A DNA stretch of 64,000 bases from Scybalomonas sp905214925 (GCA_905214925.1 CAJMOB010000015.1:1-64000); one strand, 5' to 3'. Shown: positions 50,840-58,805, numbered from the stretch's first letter. Notes: a model not told the origin generated them from the sequence alone. A program made the numbers and translations.

Positions 50840-52684
50840 ATGAATACAAATCAATTGAAAAACATTAGAAAAGAGAAAAAGTTAAGTCAGAAAAATATAT
50901 ATGAGGGACTTTGTTCTCAAACTATGTTTTCTAAGATTGAACAAGGAGAGAAAGAGGCAGATCTGTTATTGTTTTATGCAATTTTAGGTAGATTAGGTAT
51001 TTCTACAAGTAAATACGCTCTTGTTTTAACAAAAGAAGAGTCTATGTTGTCAGAACAAAGAACAGAAATTGAACTCTGCATTAGAGGGGAACGTTGGAGA
51101 GAAGGGGAAGAAAAAATAACACAATATCGGAAAAATGATTTTTCCAATGTAACAGAACATTTACATGAACAATATCTTTGTTTTATGGAAGCAAAAATTG
51201 CATACGGAATGGGAGAATTTGAAAAAGCGATTGAGAAATTAAAAATAGGAATTGGAAAAACGAATAAAAAATTATTGGATTTTATCAATGGCGTTTGCCT
51301 AGAGCAAGATTTCTATTTGTCCATTTTGGAGATGAGTCAATTTTGTATGTTCTGCGAATTATTGGACAAACTGGGAAAACAAAAAGAACATAGAAAAGAA
51401 CTTTTAATTTGGATTAAAAATTATTTAGAAAAAAAGATAGAGGATACCGAATATAAAATGAAGTTTTATCCCATAGTTTCTTATTTCCTAGCACTGATTT
51501 ATAGAGAAGAAGATATTCTAAAATGTCTTGTCTACTGCGAAGAAGGAATTGCATTTTTGAAACAGTATAAGAGTCTATTATTTTTAAAAGAGTTTTTAGC
51601 ACTTTATCAGGAAGTTATAAAAGAAATGGGGATAAAAGGAAAAGAAGAAAATGAGCAATATTTATCAATGTTACAGTTTATCGAATGTTCGTTAATTGCT
51701 GAGAAGGTAGAAAAAAAGAGACCTCATTTAGGTACATATTTTATCGGGGATATTATAAAAAATACAAGAGAATATGTAGGAAAAACACAAGAACAATTAA
51801 ATTATGTGGATAGGATTGGAAGAGGAAAAGCGGATCCAAGTACACTATCGAAAATTGAAAACGGACATAGAAAACCAAGAAAAGCAACTTGCGAACATTA
51901 TTTTCATGAATTGGGACTTGGACAATATGATATGAAAATAGCTACAGTGATAGGAGGATTGCGAGTACAGGAGCTTCGGTGGCAGATTGATTATATGTTA
52001 GGAGAGAGAAATTTTAATAAAGTAAAGGTCTGTATCCAACAATTGGAAGAAGAATTGGATTTAAGTTTTCCTATTAATGAACAGTATATAAAATGGGCAA
52101 AAGTAGTGGTTGATTATCATGATGGAAATGTTCAATTAAAGCAATATCGGGAGAGACTAATAGAAATATTAAAGATAACATGGAAAGAGTTTGAAATAGA
52201 GGATGAAAAGAGATTAATAAGATTATTGAGTAGAAGGGAAATAACGATTTATATTAATATTGCACAAACTTATATTGAGCAAAATCAATATAAAAGAGGA
52301 ATTTATTTGTATCAAAGCTTAAAAGAATATTTTGAAGAAGTTTATCCAATGTCTGGTTATAGTAGCTATATTTTTTTATGTATGAACTTAGAACAGGCAT
52401 TAGGGCTCAGTGGAGCATATGATGAAAGTATACTTCAAGCAAGAAGAGGGATTTGCATGGAGTATTTTCATAAAGATAGCCAGTGTTTACATGAACATTT
52501 ATATAATATAGGTTGGAATTATGGAAATCAGTTGGAAAAAAACCAAAATGAAATAAAAAAGGAAAAATATAAAAAAGCCTGTCAATTTTATTTAGAACAG
52601 GCTTTGAAAGGAGCAGTTTTTATGAATGATTTAGAAGTGATACAATTAATTCAGGAAAAAAAGAAACTTTGGTTATCAGTTTAA
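50840..52684 (+). CDS. Double HTH-TPR regulator (RRNPP/PlcR-like halves fused), 614 aa
   Basis: The protein appears to be two PlcR/Rgg-like units in one chain. The first half has an XRE-type helix-turn-helix (L-K-N-I-R-K-E-K-K-L-S-Q-K-N-I-Y ... F-S-K-I-E-Q-G-E, residues 6-40) and helical TPR-like repeats to about 295. The second half starts again with an HTH (I-I-K-N-T-R-E-Y-V-G-K-T-Q-E-Q-L ... L-S-K-I-E-N-G-H-R-K-P, about 302-345) and a further TPR region. R-G-E-R-W and L-G-E-R-N blocks occupy matching places in the halves. RRNPP regulators bind short exported peptides in the TPR groove. A peptide gene converges on its 3' end. It probably activates the palindrome promoters. Confidence 0.85.
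   Translation: MNTNQLKNIRKEKKLSQKNIYEGLCSQTMFSKIEQGEKEADLLLFYAILGRLGISTSKYALVLTKEESMLSEQRTEIELCIRGERWREGEEKITQYRKNDFSNVTEHLHEQYLCFMEAKIAYGMGEFEKAIEKLKIGIGKTNKKLLDFINGVCLEQDFYLSILEMSQFCMFCELLDKLGKQKEHRKELLIWIKNYLEKKIEDTEYKMKFYPIVSYFLALIYREEDILKCLVYCEEGIAFLKQYKSLLFLKEFLALYQEVIKEMGIKGKEENEQYLSMLQFIECSLIAEKVEKKRPHLGTYFIGDIIKNTREYVGKTQEQLNYVDRIGRGKADPSTLSKIENGHRKPRKATCEHYFHELGLGQYDMKIATVIGGLRVQELRWQIDYMLGERNFNKVKVCIQQLEEELDLSFPINEQYIKWAKVVVDYHDGNVQLKQYRERLIEILKITWKEFEIEDEKRLIRLLSRREITIYINIAQTYIEQNQYKRGIYLYQSLKEYFEEVYPMSGYSSYIFLCMNLEQALGLSGAYDESILQARRGICMEYFHKDSQCLHEHLYNIGWNYGNQLEKNQNEIKKEKYKKACQFYLEQALKGAVFMNDLEVIQLIQEKKKLWLSV
52571..52605 (-). terminator. Minus-strand terminator inside the regulator gene
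   Basis: On the minus strand AAAGCCTGT (52605-52597) pairs with ACAGGCTTT (52582-52574), followed by T-T-T-T-A. It lies about 70 nt beyond the stop of the peptide gene and would end its transcript inside the 3' part of the regulator gene. The same hairpin is kept in the second regulator copy at 61805-61836. Confidence 0.7.
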
Positions 52685-52828
52685 AGATTTTTGAATAGGT
52701 CTTTTTTGAATGTCACATAGAGAATTGATTGGTAAATCTGATTGTCTGTAATTGGCATTGTTGTTAGTTGTTAAAAATGTAAATGCCAAAAGAAAGAAAA
52801 TAAAAAATTTTTTGTATCGTTTTTTCAT
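52676..52828 (-). CDS. Candidate signalling-peptide precursor (PapR-like), 50 aa
   Basis: A short gene with an excellent ribosome site (TTGGAGG, seven bases from ATG). The peptide has a basic start (MKKRYKK), a hydrophobic export segment (residues 8-20, F-F-I-F-F-L-L-A-F-T-F-L-T) and a polar C-terminal part with R-Q-S-D-L-P-I-N-S-L. The SDLP block recalls the active end of PapR, the peptide that activates PlcR (A/S-D-L-P-F-E). The gene converges on the regulator with a 9-nt overlap. Its -10 (TATACT, 52867-52862) lies exactly 20 nt from the palindrome. The role as the regulator's ligand is inferred. Confidence 0.75.
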   Translation of the reverse strand: MKKRYKKFFIFFLLAFTFLTTNNNANYRQSDLPINSLCDIQKRPIQKSLN

Positions 52829-52861
52829 AAGTAACCTCCAATAAAAAATTTATAATTTATA

Positions 52862-52956
52862 AGTATAAGGAAGAAAATTTATTTTGTACATGGCGTTTTT
52901 GGAATATTTTTTATTCCAAAAACGCCATGTTATTTTTAATTGTTTTATTTTAAAAT
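52862..52956. promoter_or_regulatory. Divergent promoter region with perfect 19-5-19 palindrome (site 1)
   Basis: ACATGGCGTTTTTGGAATA (52888-52906), five T, TATTCCAAAAACGCCATGT (52912-52930): arms fully complementary. Rightward, 20 nt later, TAAAAT (52951-52956) is the -10 of the radical SAM operon. Leftward, 20 nt away, TATACT (52867-52862) is the -10 of the peptide gene. No good -35 exists on either side; the arm ends fall where the -35 would be. This is the layout of an activator site. Confidence 0.85.
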
Positions 52957-52993
52957 TGAAATTGTTCAAAGGAGAAAATTGGAGGAGGAGAGT

Positions 52994-53287
52994 ATGAAAG
53001 AAGTTATTTATAAGAGCAATGATTATATTTTAAATCAAATTGAGGATAGTTATGTGATTTTAGATAAAAAGACAAAATCCCTCCACTTATTGAATGAAAG
53101 TGCAGTTTATATGTTAGAAAACTGTGATGGAAAGACAGCAGATGAGATTGCACATGAAATCTATGATAATTGTTTGAATAAAGATGAAATTACGGAGAAG
53201 ATAATAAAAGAAGACTGTTTGGCAATTATGATGGAAATGGAGAAGAGAGGATGGATTGTTTATGGAGAAAGGAAAAATGAAATATGA
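52994..53287 (+). CDS. PqqD-like RiPP recognition element protein
   Basis: I chose the ATG at 52994 after TTGGAGGAGGAGAG. The 97-residue protein has the PqqD pattern: Y-V-I-L-D-K-K-T-K-S-L-H-L-L-N-E-S-A-V-Y-M-L near 20-41, then D-G-K-T-A-D-E-I, and a helical end. Stand-alone PqqD proteins bind the leader peptide of a ribosomal precursor and present it to a radical SAM enzyme. It is the first gene of the operon behind palindrome site 1 and overlaps the maturase gene by 11 nt or more. Confidence 0.85.
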   Translation: MKEVIYKSNDYILNQIEDSYVILDKKTKSLHLLNESAVYMLENCDGKTADEIAHEIYDNCLNKDEITEKIIKEDCLAIMMEMEKRGWIVYGERKNEI

Positions 53288-54314
53288 ATTAATGGGGGCA
53301 TATGTAGAATTAACAACAGAATGTAATCTTCGATGTTTGCATTGTTATAATGAATCTGGAGGAGAGAAAGCAAGGATTGATGAATTGGATTTAGAAAATA
53401 TATGTCAGTCTTTAAAAAAGGCAAAACAAAATCATATCACGTTTTCAGGGGGAGAACCATTTCTTCATCCCAAAATTTTAGATTATATCGATATTTGTAC
53501 GAGTCAAGGGATAGGGGTATCCATTATTTCAAATGCTACACAGATTACACAAGAGTTGTTAGAACAATTGCCAAGGGAAAATATTTCTTTTCAAATTAGT
53601 TTAAATGGTTCCAAACCAGAGATTCATGATGCCCTTTGTGGTAAGGAAAGTTATGAAAAGACAATGAAAGGAATTACCAATCTAAAGAAGTATTTTCCAA
53701 AAGGGATACAAATTCATTGTGTTGTGAATCAATATAATAAATATGATCTAAAAAATATGATTGGATTGTTAAGAGAACAAGAATTAATGGAAGTTTCTTT
53801 TTCTGAGTTGAATGATACTGGGAGAACAAAGAAGAATGAAGAGAAAATTTCATTGACCCATACCGAGGTTTGTGAATTAATAGCTCAATTGCAACAAGAC
53901 AAAGAGATAAAAAAATGGGAAGAGGAAGGTATGAAAATTACATATCCAGAAACTTCTATAGGATGTCCTTTTATGGATGAAGAAGAAATAGGAGTAGCAT
54001 CTAGAATTGATCCTTATGGAAATGTTTATCTATGTCAAAGTTTAGAAGCGTATTCTATTGGTTCGATTAAAGAAGATACGTTATACGATATCATTTATCA
54101 TAATGAAAAAATTGATGATGTGATTGGAAAGATTCAGAAATTGCGAAATGAAATAAAGGAATGTGAACAATGCGTATGGCAAGTAGTATGTGGAAGAGGG
54201 TGCCCAGCTACTGCTTTTATGAAATATAATTCTTTATCAAAAACAGATGGAGAATGTAGAGAGCGGTCTATTCTTTTACTACAAGATTTAAAAAATAATT
54301 TAGCTTATAATTAA
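53277..54314 (+). CDS. Radical SAM/SPASM peptide maturase
   Basis: The 345-residue enzyme has the radical SAM cluster motif C-N-L-R-C-L-H-C (Cys16, 20, 23 from the ATG at 53277), the G-G-E-P motif in T-F-S-G-G-E-P-F, and a complete SPASM domain: G-N-V-Y-L-C, then C-E-Q-C-V-W-Q-V-V-C-G-R-G-C (CX2CX5CX3C) and a last Cys in G-E-C. Such enzymes carry two auxiliary clusters and often make thioether bonds from Cys to a carbon of another residue. The precursors follow 28 nt later. An ATG at 53262 or TTG at 53256 are alternative starts. Confidence 0.92.
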   Translation: MKYELMGAYVELTTECNLRCLHCYNESGGEKARIDELDLENICQSLKKAKQNHITFSGGEPFLHPKILDYIDICTSQGIGVSIISNATQITQELLEQLPRENISFQISLNGSKPEIHDALCGKESYEKTMKGITNLKKYFPKGIQIHCVVNQYNKYDLKNMIGLLREQELMEVSFSELNDTGRTKKNEEKISLTHTEVCELIAQLQQDKEIKKWEEEGMKITYPETSIGCPFMDEEEIGVASRIDPYGNVYLCQSLEAYSIGSIKEDTLYDIIYHNEKIDDVIGKIQKLRNEIKECEQCVWQVVCGRGCPATAFMKYNSLSKTDGECRERSILLLQDLKNNLAYN

Positions 54315-54342
54315 GATAATTACTATAAAATGAGGTGACAAT

Positions 54343-54525
54343 ATGGGAATGTTTATTTATTCAAAACCGAAATTGAAATCTTTAGAAGTAAATACCCAAA
54401 CGAAACCACAATGCAAAAAGAAATATTGTAAGAAAAAATACAAAACGAATACAGGACATACATGTAATCAAAAATATTGTTCAGCAAGTTATTGTAGTAG
54501 CTATTGTGAAGGAGTATATGGTTAA
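54343..54525 (+). CDS. RiPP precursor peptide 1 with CxxxY repeats, 60 aa
   Basis: The leader (residues 1-23) contains Y-S-K-P-K-L-K-S-L-E. In the core every cysteine is followed by tyrosine: C24-Y28, C29-Y33, C41-Y45, C46-Y50, C51-Y54 (one residue short) and C55-Y59. Five of six are exact CxxxY units. It is rich in Lys and Ser with a Gly end. GAGGTGA precedes the ATG. By analogy with Cx3D ranthipeptides (freyrasin), each Cys may be linked to a neighbouring Tyr. That chemistry is my inference. Confidence 0.85.
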   Translation: MGMFIYSKPKLKSLEVNTQTKPQCKKKYCKKKYKTNTGHTCNQKYCSASYCSSYCEGVYG

Positions 54526-54575
54526 TAAAGATATACTTTTATAATTTAATAATTGAGATGAAAAGGAGAAAAAAT

Positions 54576-54704
54576 ATGACATACGAAAAGCCAGTAATTG
54601 AAACAGAAAAAAATGTAAATAATCAAAATGCAAGAGGATGTTCAGGTGGATATTGTGCAACTAAATATTGTGGTGGTAGATACTGCCCAAAAAAATATTC
54701 TTAA
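54576..54704 (+). CDS. RiPP precursor peptide 2 with CxxxY repeats, 42 aa
   Basis: A short gene with AAAAGGAGAAAA before its ATG. The leader has Y-E-K-P-V-I-E-T-E, matching the Y-x-K-P ... E of precursor 1. The core from residue 22 is four perfect five-residue units: C-S-G-G-Y, C-A-T-K-Y, C-G-G-R-Y, C-P-K-K-Y, then Ser. All four Cys have Tyr at +4. It lies 50 nt after precursor 1, in the same transcript. Confidence 0.85.
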   Translation: MTYEKPVIETEKNVNNQNARGCSGGYCATKYCGGRYCPKKYS

Positions 54705-54854
54705 TTTTGTAAGAATGATGGAATCCATTTTATTTTTTTATATTTAGAAATCGGTAACAATATTTTTTAGAATAAAAATGATAATCTATTTTTATTTGTG
54801 AAATGTTTGATTTACTGTTTGTGTATATAAGAAGTAGTAATTATCTAATTATAT

Positions 54855-54895
54855 AAAAAAGCTGTCATAGAAAATTTACTATGATAGCTTTTTTT
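54855..54895 (+). terminator. Attenuator-like terminator between precursors and exporters
   Basis: AAAAAGCTGTCATAG pairs with CTATGATAGCTTTTT, with a T run. It ends only about 25 nt before the ABC start, with no room for a promoter, so the exporters rely on readthrough. Confidence 0.8.
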
Positions 54896-54919
54896 AGATA
54901 GGAGTGGATAAGAAGTTAT

Positions 54920-56623
54920 ATGAAAAATTTAATTTGGACAATAAAAATTGCATGGAAAACACAAGCCGTTTTTTTAGTTCTCATTTTGATTGGATATAGT
55001 TTGCTATATTTATTAGAACCTTTGTCGTCCCTTTTGATCAAACAATTAGTAAATGGACTAGAAGAACAACAGATGTTATCAAAAACAATGATTTTTGGAA
55101 TGATTCTTTTGTATTTTCTAATATCATTACAAAATATTCAATATTCATTTTCTATGGTATTTATCGAAAAAATAGAAAATGATTTATCTTGTGTCATACA
55201 AAATTATTTTTTTAAAGCCATTGAAAAAGTAAATTTGATTCAGTTTGATCGGAGTGAGTTTTTAGAGAAACTTTATCGTAGTAAAAATATGAGTTGGTAC
55301 GGAATGAGTAATCTGTTAAATGAAATCTTTCATATGATTGCACAAATAATTGGTCTGATAGCGACTGCATATTTAATAGGAAAGGAATCCATTTTGTTTT
55401 TTCTTTTATTTTTAGGGGTATCTTTTATCGGGCATTTTATGGATAAATGGTATATGGAGGAAGCGATTGAGAATCAAAAAAAATTAGATAAGATGGATCG
55501 AAAGATTACATATTTATTTGAACTATTATCCGAAAAAAAATCAGTAAAAGAGCTAAAAGTTGGAAAGTGGTTTTCTTGGATTTTAAAAAAATGGGAGAAT
55601 GAAAATGAACAACAGTTTGAAAGTAAAATAGGATTTACAAAAAAATGGAATAAAAAATATTTTGCATTAGGTTCAGCAGTTTCCCTATTTGATAAATTGG
55701 TTTTAGTTGGGCTAGCGTATTCTGTTATGGAAAGTTATACAACATTAGGAGCATTTTTTTTAATTTATAATAGTAAAGATTCTTTTATTAATGGAATAAA
55801 CTCACTCTTTCAATCATGGGCATCAATAAAAGAACAGGAAGTGTATATAAGAGAGTTACGGGAGTTATTAAAACAAGAAGATTCCTTGTGGTGGAAAGAG
55901 TCACAAGAAGAGCTTGTTTCTTTAGAAGATATTAGTTTTTCCTATCCGAATAGAGAAGAAGTAATAAAAGATGTTAGTTGCACAATTCAAAAAGGAGAAG
56001 TTGTTGCAATTGTTGGAGAAAATGGTTCGGGAAAAAGTACATTGGCAAAAATTATTTTAGGGCTATTACAGCCGACGAAAGGAGAAGTAAAAAAGCGAAA
56101 AGAGCGAATCAATAGTGTTTATCAAGATTTTGTTCGATTTGAATTATCTTTAAAAGAAAATATTGTCTTTGGAGATTTAGAAGAAAAAGAACGAAGAGAT
56201 CTTCTGGAAAAAGCCATAATAAAAGGGGGAGCAAGTCATACTTATGAACAAGTAAAGAGAGATGAAAATACAATTTTAGGGAAGTTATTTGATGAAAATG
56301 GAATCGAGTTGTCAGGTGGAGAATGGCAGAAGATAGCCGTATCGAGAGGTTTTTTTGGAAAAAATCCTTTTATTATTTTTGATGAACCATCGGCTAGTCT
56401 TGATCCCATTGCGGAAGTAAAACAATTTAAAAGTATAAAAGAAGATTTAAGAGAAGGTGGTGGAATTATTATTACCCATCGAATTGGATTAGCAAAAAAT
56501 GCAGATCGTATTTTATTTATGCAAAAAGGAGAGTTAGTAGAACAGGGAACTCATAAAGAATTAATTGAGAAAAAGGGAGAATATGCAAAATTTTTTGAAA
56601 TGCAAGCAAAATGGTATCAATAA
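54920..56623 (+). CDS. ABC exporter of the CxxxY peptide cluster, first
   Basis: The 567-residue half-transporter has six helices (about 15-300) and an ATPase: V-G-E-N-G-S-G-K-S-T (Walker A), L-S-G-G-E-W-Q-K-I-A (signature), I-I-F-D-E-P-S-A-S-L-D and I-I-T-H-R. The signature with Trp is common in ABC proteins of peptide clusters. No C39 peptidase domain is present, so leader removal must be done by another protein. It is followed at once by a second exporter, and the two probably form a heterodimer for the modified peptides. Confidence 0.9.
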   Translation: MKNLIWTIKIAWKTQAVFLVLILIGYSLLYLLEPLSSLLIKQLVNGLEEQQMLSKTMIFGMILLYFLISLQNIQYSFSMVFIEKIENDLSCVIQNYFFKAIEKVNLIQFDRSEFLEKLYRSKNMSWYGMSNLLNEIFHMIAQIIGLIATAYLIGKESILFFLLFLGVSFIGHFMDKWYMEEAIENQKKLDKMDRKITYLFELLSEKKSVKELKVGKWFSWILKKWENENEQQFESKIGFTKKWNKKYFALGSAVSLFDKLVLVGLAYSVMESYTTLGAFFLIYNSKDSFINGINSLFQSWASIKEQEVYIRELRELLKQEDSLWWKESQEELVSLEDISFSYPNREEVIKDVSCTIQKGEVVAIVGENGSGKSTLAKIILGLLQPTKGEVKKRKERINSVYQDFVRFELSLKENIVFGDLEEKERRDLLEKAIIKGGASHTYEQVKRDENTILGKLFDENGIELSGGEWQKIAVSRGFFGKNPFIIFDEPSASLDPIAEVKQFKSIKEDLREGGGIIITHRIGLAKNADRILFMQKGELVEQGTHKELIEKKGEYAKFFEMQAKWYQ

Positions 56624-56639
56624 AAGAAAGGGAGAAGAT

Positions 56640-58370
56640 ATGAGAAAGAAAAAAGAAATTTTATCCATGATAGCGGAAATCATTGGGGATCAAAAGAAAT
56701 GTTTATTTTTTCTTTTCGTTTTTACTATTATTTCTTCTCTTTTGTTATCAATGAGTGCTTATGTGGATAAAGAGATCGTAGATTCTATTCAAAGATTTGA
56801 GAAAAATAAACTGTTGCATTGGATTAGTTTCAGTGTGTTGGTAGAGGTTATAGTAATTGCTATTTCTAATCAATTAGAAGTTCAAAAAATGGAATTTTCT
56901 TATAGAACTTCCATTCAATTTACGAAAAAAGTCATTCATAAAATAAAAAAGATTCGCTTTGAACTATTGGAAGATAAGAAAAACTTAGATCTTATAGAAC
57001 GTGTTTATGAGCAATCAGAACAGTTCCCAGATATGATTCATCAAGGCATTCGTTTATTTTCAAGAATTACCGTTGTTATTTCTTATGTTATTGTGCTAGG
57101 AACAGTTTCGTGGTATTTTTCAGTGATTACCATTGGAATGACGATTCCTTATTTTTTCATGTTAAAACGGCAAGGATTTGAGCGATATGAACAAGAAGTA
57201 GAGATAAGTACCGATACGAGAAAGATCGACTATTTATTTCAAGTATTATCAAGCAGAGAATATCAAAAGGAAATAAAGACATTTCAGTTGACAACGTATT
57301 TATCAGAGAAATATTTTAACATTCGAAAAAAACTTTGGAAAAAACGTAAAAAATTGCTCGTTCGCCATAGTCTTATGGCAATAGTGGTGACTTTTATAAA
57401 AAATTCTTCATTTCTTATTTGCATGGTTCTTACTTGTATTTTAATTATAAGAAAAGAAACAGGTCTTGGAAGTTTTATGTTAGTTCTATCTGTAATAGAA
57501 GGATTGAGAAATAGTACGTTGGAGATATTAGAGCTCTTTGGGGATTATAATGAAAAGGGATTTTATCTTAGTGATTTTTATGAATTTATGAAATTGCCAG
57601 AAGAGCAAGAAAAGAGGGGGGAAAAGATAGGAGAGAAAACAATAAGAGTAGAAAATGTATCCTTTCGTTATCCAAATGCAAGAGAATTAGCATTAAATAA
57701 AATATCTACGATAATTGGTGAAAATGAGATGGTAGCTATTGTTGGTGAAAATGGAAGTGGAAAATCTACATTTGTTAATTTGCTATTAGGACTTTATGAG
57801 CCACAGGAAGGAGAGATTCGAGTAGGGAATCATTTATTGCGAGAAGTGTTAGATGATATGCGAGAGAAAACGGGAGTTGTACTTCAAAATTTTAACCAAT
57901 ATCAGTTTACCATTGAAGAAAATTTAATAGGAAACAAAAAAGGAAGCAGAGAAGATTGGGAAAAAATGAAACCGTTATTATCCTTTGTAGAAGAATTCCC
58001 AAAAACATGGCAGACACCTCTTGGACAATTGGAAGAAAAGGGAATCGAATTATCAGGAGGTAATTGGCAAAGAATTGCATTAGGACGAGCTTTCTTAAAA
58101 AAAGATAGTGAATTTCTTTTATTAGATGAACCCGTAAGTGCTTTTGATCCCAAAATTGAAAATGAAATTTATGAACAGCTGCCTATTTTGTGTAAGAATA
58201 AGACAACCATTTTAATTTCACATCGACTTTCGGTGACAAAAGTTTGCGATCGAATTTTAGTTTTTGACAAAGGACAAATTGTAGAAGAAGGAACACATGA
58301 ACAATTGATGGAGAAACAAGGAATCTATTTTAAGATGTATCAAGCACAACAGAGTTTATATGAAACATAA
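56640..58370 (+). CDS. ABC exporter of the CxxxY peptide cluster, second
   Basis: I chose the ATG at 56640 (MRKKKEILSM) after AAAGGGAGAAG; the frame opens at 56565 within the first exporter. The 576-residue protein has six helices and an ATPase with V-G-E-N-G-S-G-K-S-T, L-S-G-G-N-W-Q-R-I-A, L-L-L-D-E-P-V-S-A-F-D and I-S-H-R-L. No peptidase domain is present. It lies 16 nt after its partner, in the same transcript. Degenerate module remnants follow. Confidence 0.9.
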   Translation: MRKKKEILSMIAEIIGDQKKCLFFLFVFTIISSLLLSMSAYVDKEIVDSIQRFEKNKLLHWISFSVLVEVIVIAISNQLEVQKMEFSYRTSIQFTKKVIHKIKKIRFELLEDKKNLDLIERVYEQSEQFPDMIHQGIRLFSRITVVISYVIVLGTVSWYFSVITIGMTIPYFFMLKRQGFERYEQEVEISTDTRKIDYLFQVLSSREYQKEIKTFQLTTYLSEKYFNIRKKLWKKRKKLLVRHSLMAIVVTFIKNSSFLICMVLTCILIIRKETGLGSFMLVLSVIEGLRNSTLEILELFGDYNEKGFYLSDFYEFMKLPEEQEKRGEKIGEKTIRVENVSFRYPNARELALNKISTIIGENEMVAIVGENGSGKSTFVNLLLGLYEPQEGEIRVGNHLLREVLDDMREKTGVVLQNFNQYQFTIEENLIGNKKGSREDWEKMKPLLSFVEEFPKTWQTPLGQLEEKGIELSGGNWQRIALGRAFLKKDSEFLLLDEPVSAFDPKIENEIYEQLPILCKNKTTILISHRLSVTKVCDRILVFDKGQIVEEGTHEQLMEKQGIYFKMYQAQQSLYET

Positions 58371-58427
58371 TAAAAAATTTGTGATTCGATAGAGATAAAA
58401 AACATTTTTATTGATGAGATGATAGAA

Positions 58428-58552
58428 TTTCTTTGGAAGTTATGAAATTTCTTTGTCAGTTGCCAGTTACCGTTATTATCATTGGACATCATATGAAAAA
58501 AGAGCAATTAGAGCTATTCGATGAAGTGATCGATTTAAATCAACTGTCATAA
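58428..58552 (+). pseudogene. C-terminal remnant of an ABC transporter gene
   Basis: The last 40 codons of a gene almost identical to the end of the ABC transporter at 62152-63714 (G-H-H-M-K-K-E-Q-L-E-L-F-D-E-V-I-D-L, then stop). Homology starts abruptly at 58429 and continues about 50 nt past the stop. The rest of the gene is gone, so this is what remains of a duplicated module. Confidence 0.85.
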
Positions 58553-58606
58553 ATCTTATTTTTAAATATAACTGGTGTAAAAAAATAGGATTGAGTAGAA
58601 AAGATG
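58429..58606 (+). repeat. Duplicated segment, matches 63593-63764
   Basis: About 175 bp nearly identical to 63593-63764, covering the end of the ABC gene and the sequence after it (AAATCTTATTTTTAAAT, AATAGGATTGA). Between 58607 and 58738 nothing is recognisable. Confidence 0.8.
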
Positions 58607-58738
58607 TTAGAAAATCTTAAGTTGTATCATCATCCAAAATAGATTACAATGAAAATATGTAAAAAAATGGAATACTAGTAATTGTTCTATGATTTTAACT
58701 GTAGCAAAACATATTATATGATAGGAAGGGTGGTTTTA

Positions 58739-58804
58739 ATGGAGAATTTCCATGTAAGTTCGGAAGAAGTATTGGGTAAAATCAAAGTAAGTGAAGATAT
58801 TTGA
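58739..58804 (+). CDS. Small gene, 21 aa, possible truncated leader peptide
   Basis: The ATG follows ATAGGAAGGGTGG. The product begins MENFHVSSEEVLGKIKVSED and ends after one more residue. It resembles an acidic leader peptide without a core, and the last gene of the window also starts MEN. It may be a broken precursor gene. Confidence 0.3.
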   Translation: MENFHVSSEEVLGKIKVSEDI

Positions 58805-58805
58805 A

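Noticed and set aside
52888..52930. Palindromes read as simple transcription terminators
   Set aside because: They are not followed by a T run on the right side, recur with fixed 5-nt loops, and stand at a fixed 20 nt from -10 boxes before genes. Operator function fits better, although hairpin formation is possible.
54343..54704. Precursors assigned to the SCIFF or Clo7bot families
   Set aside because: The regular CxxxY spacing and the two-peptide layout do not match what I remember of those families. I leave the class open.
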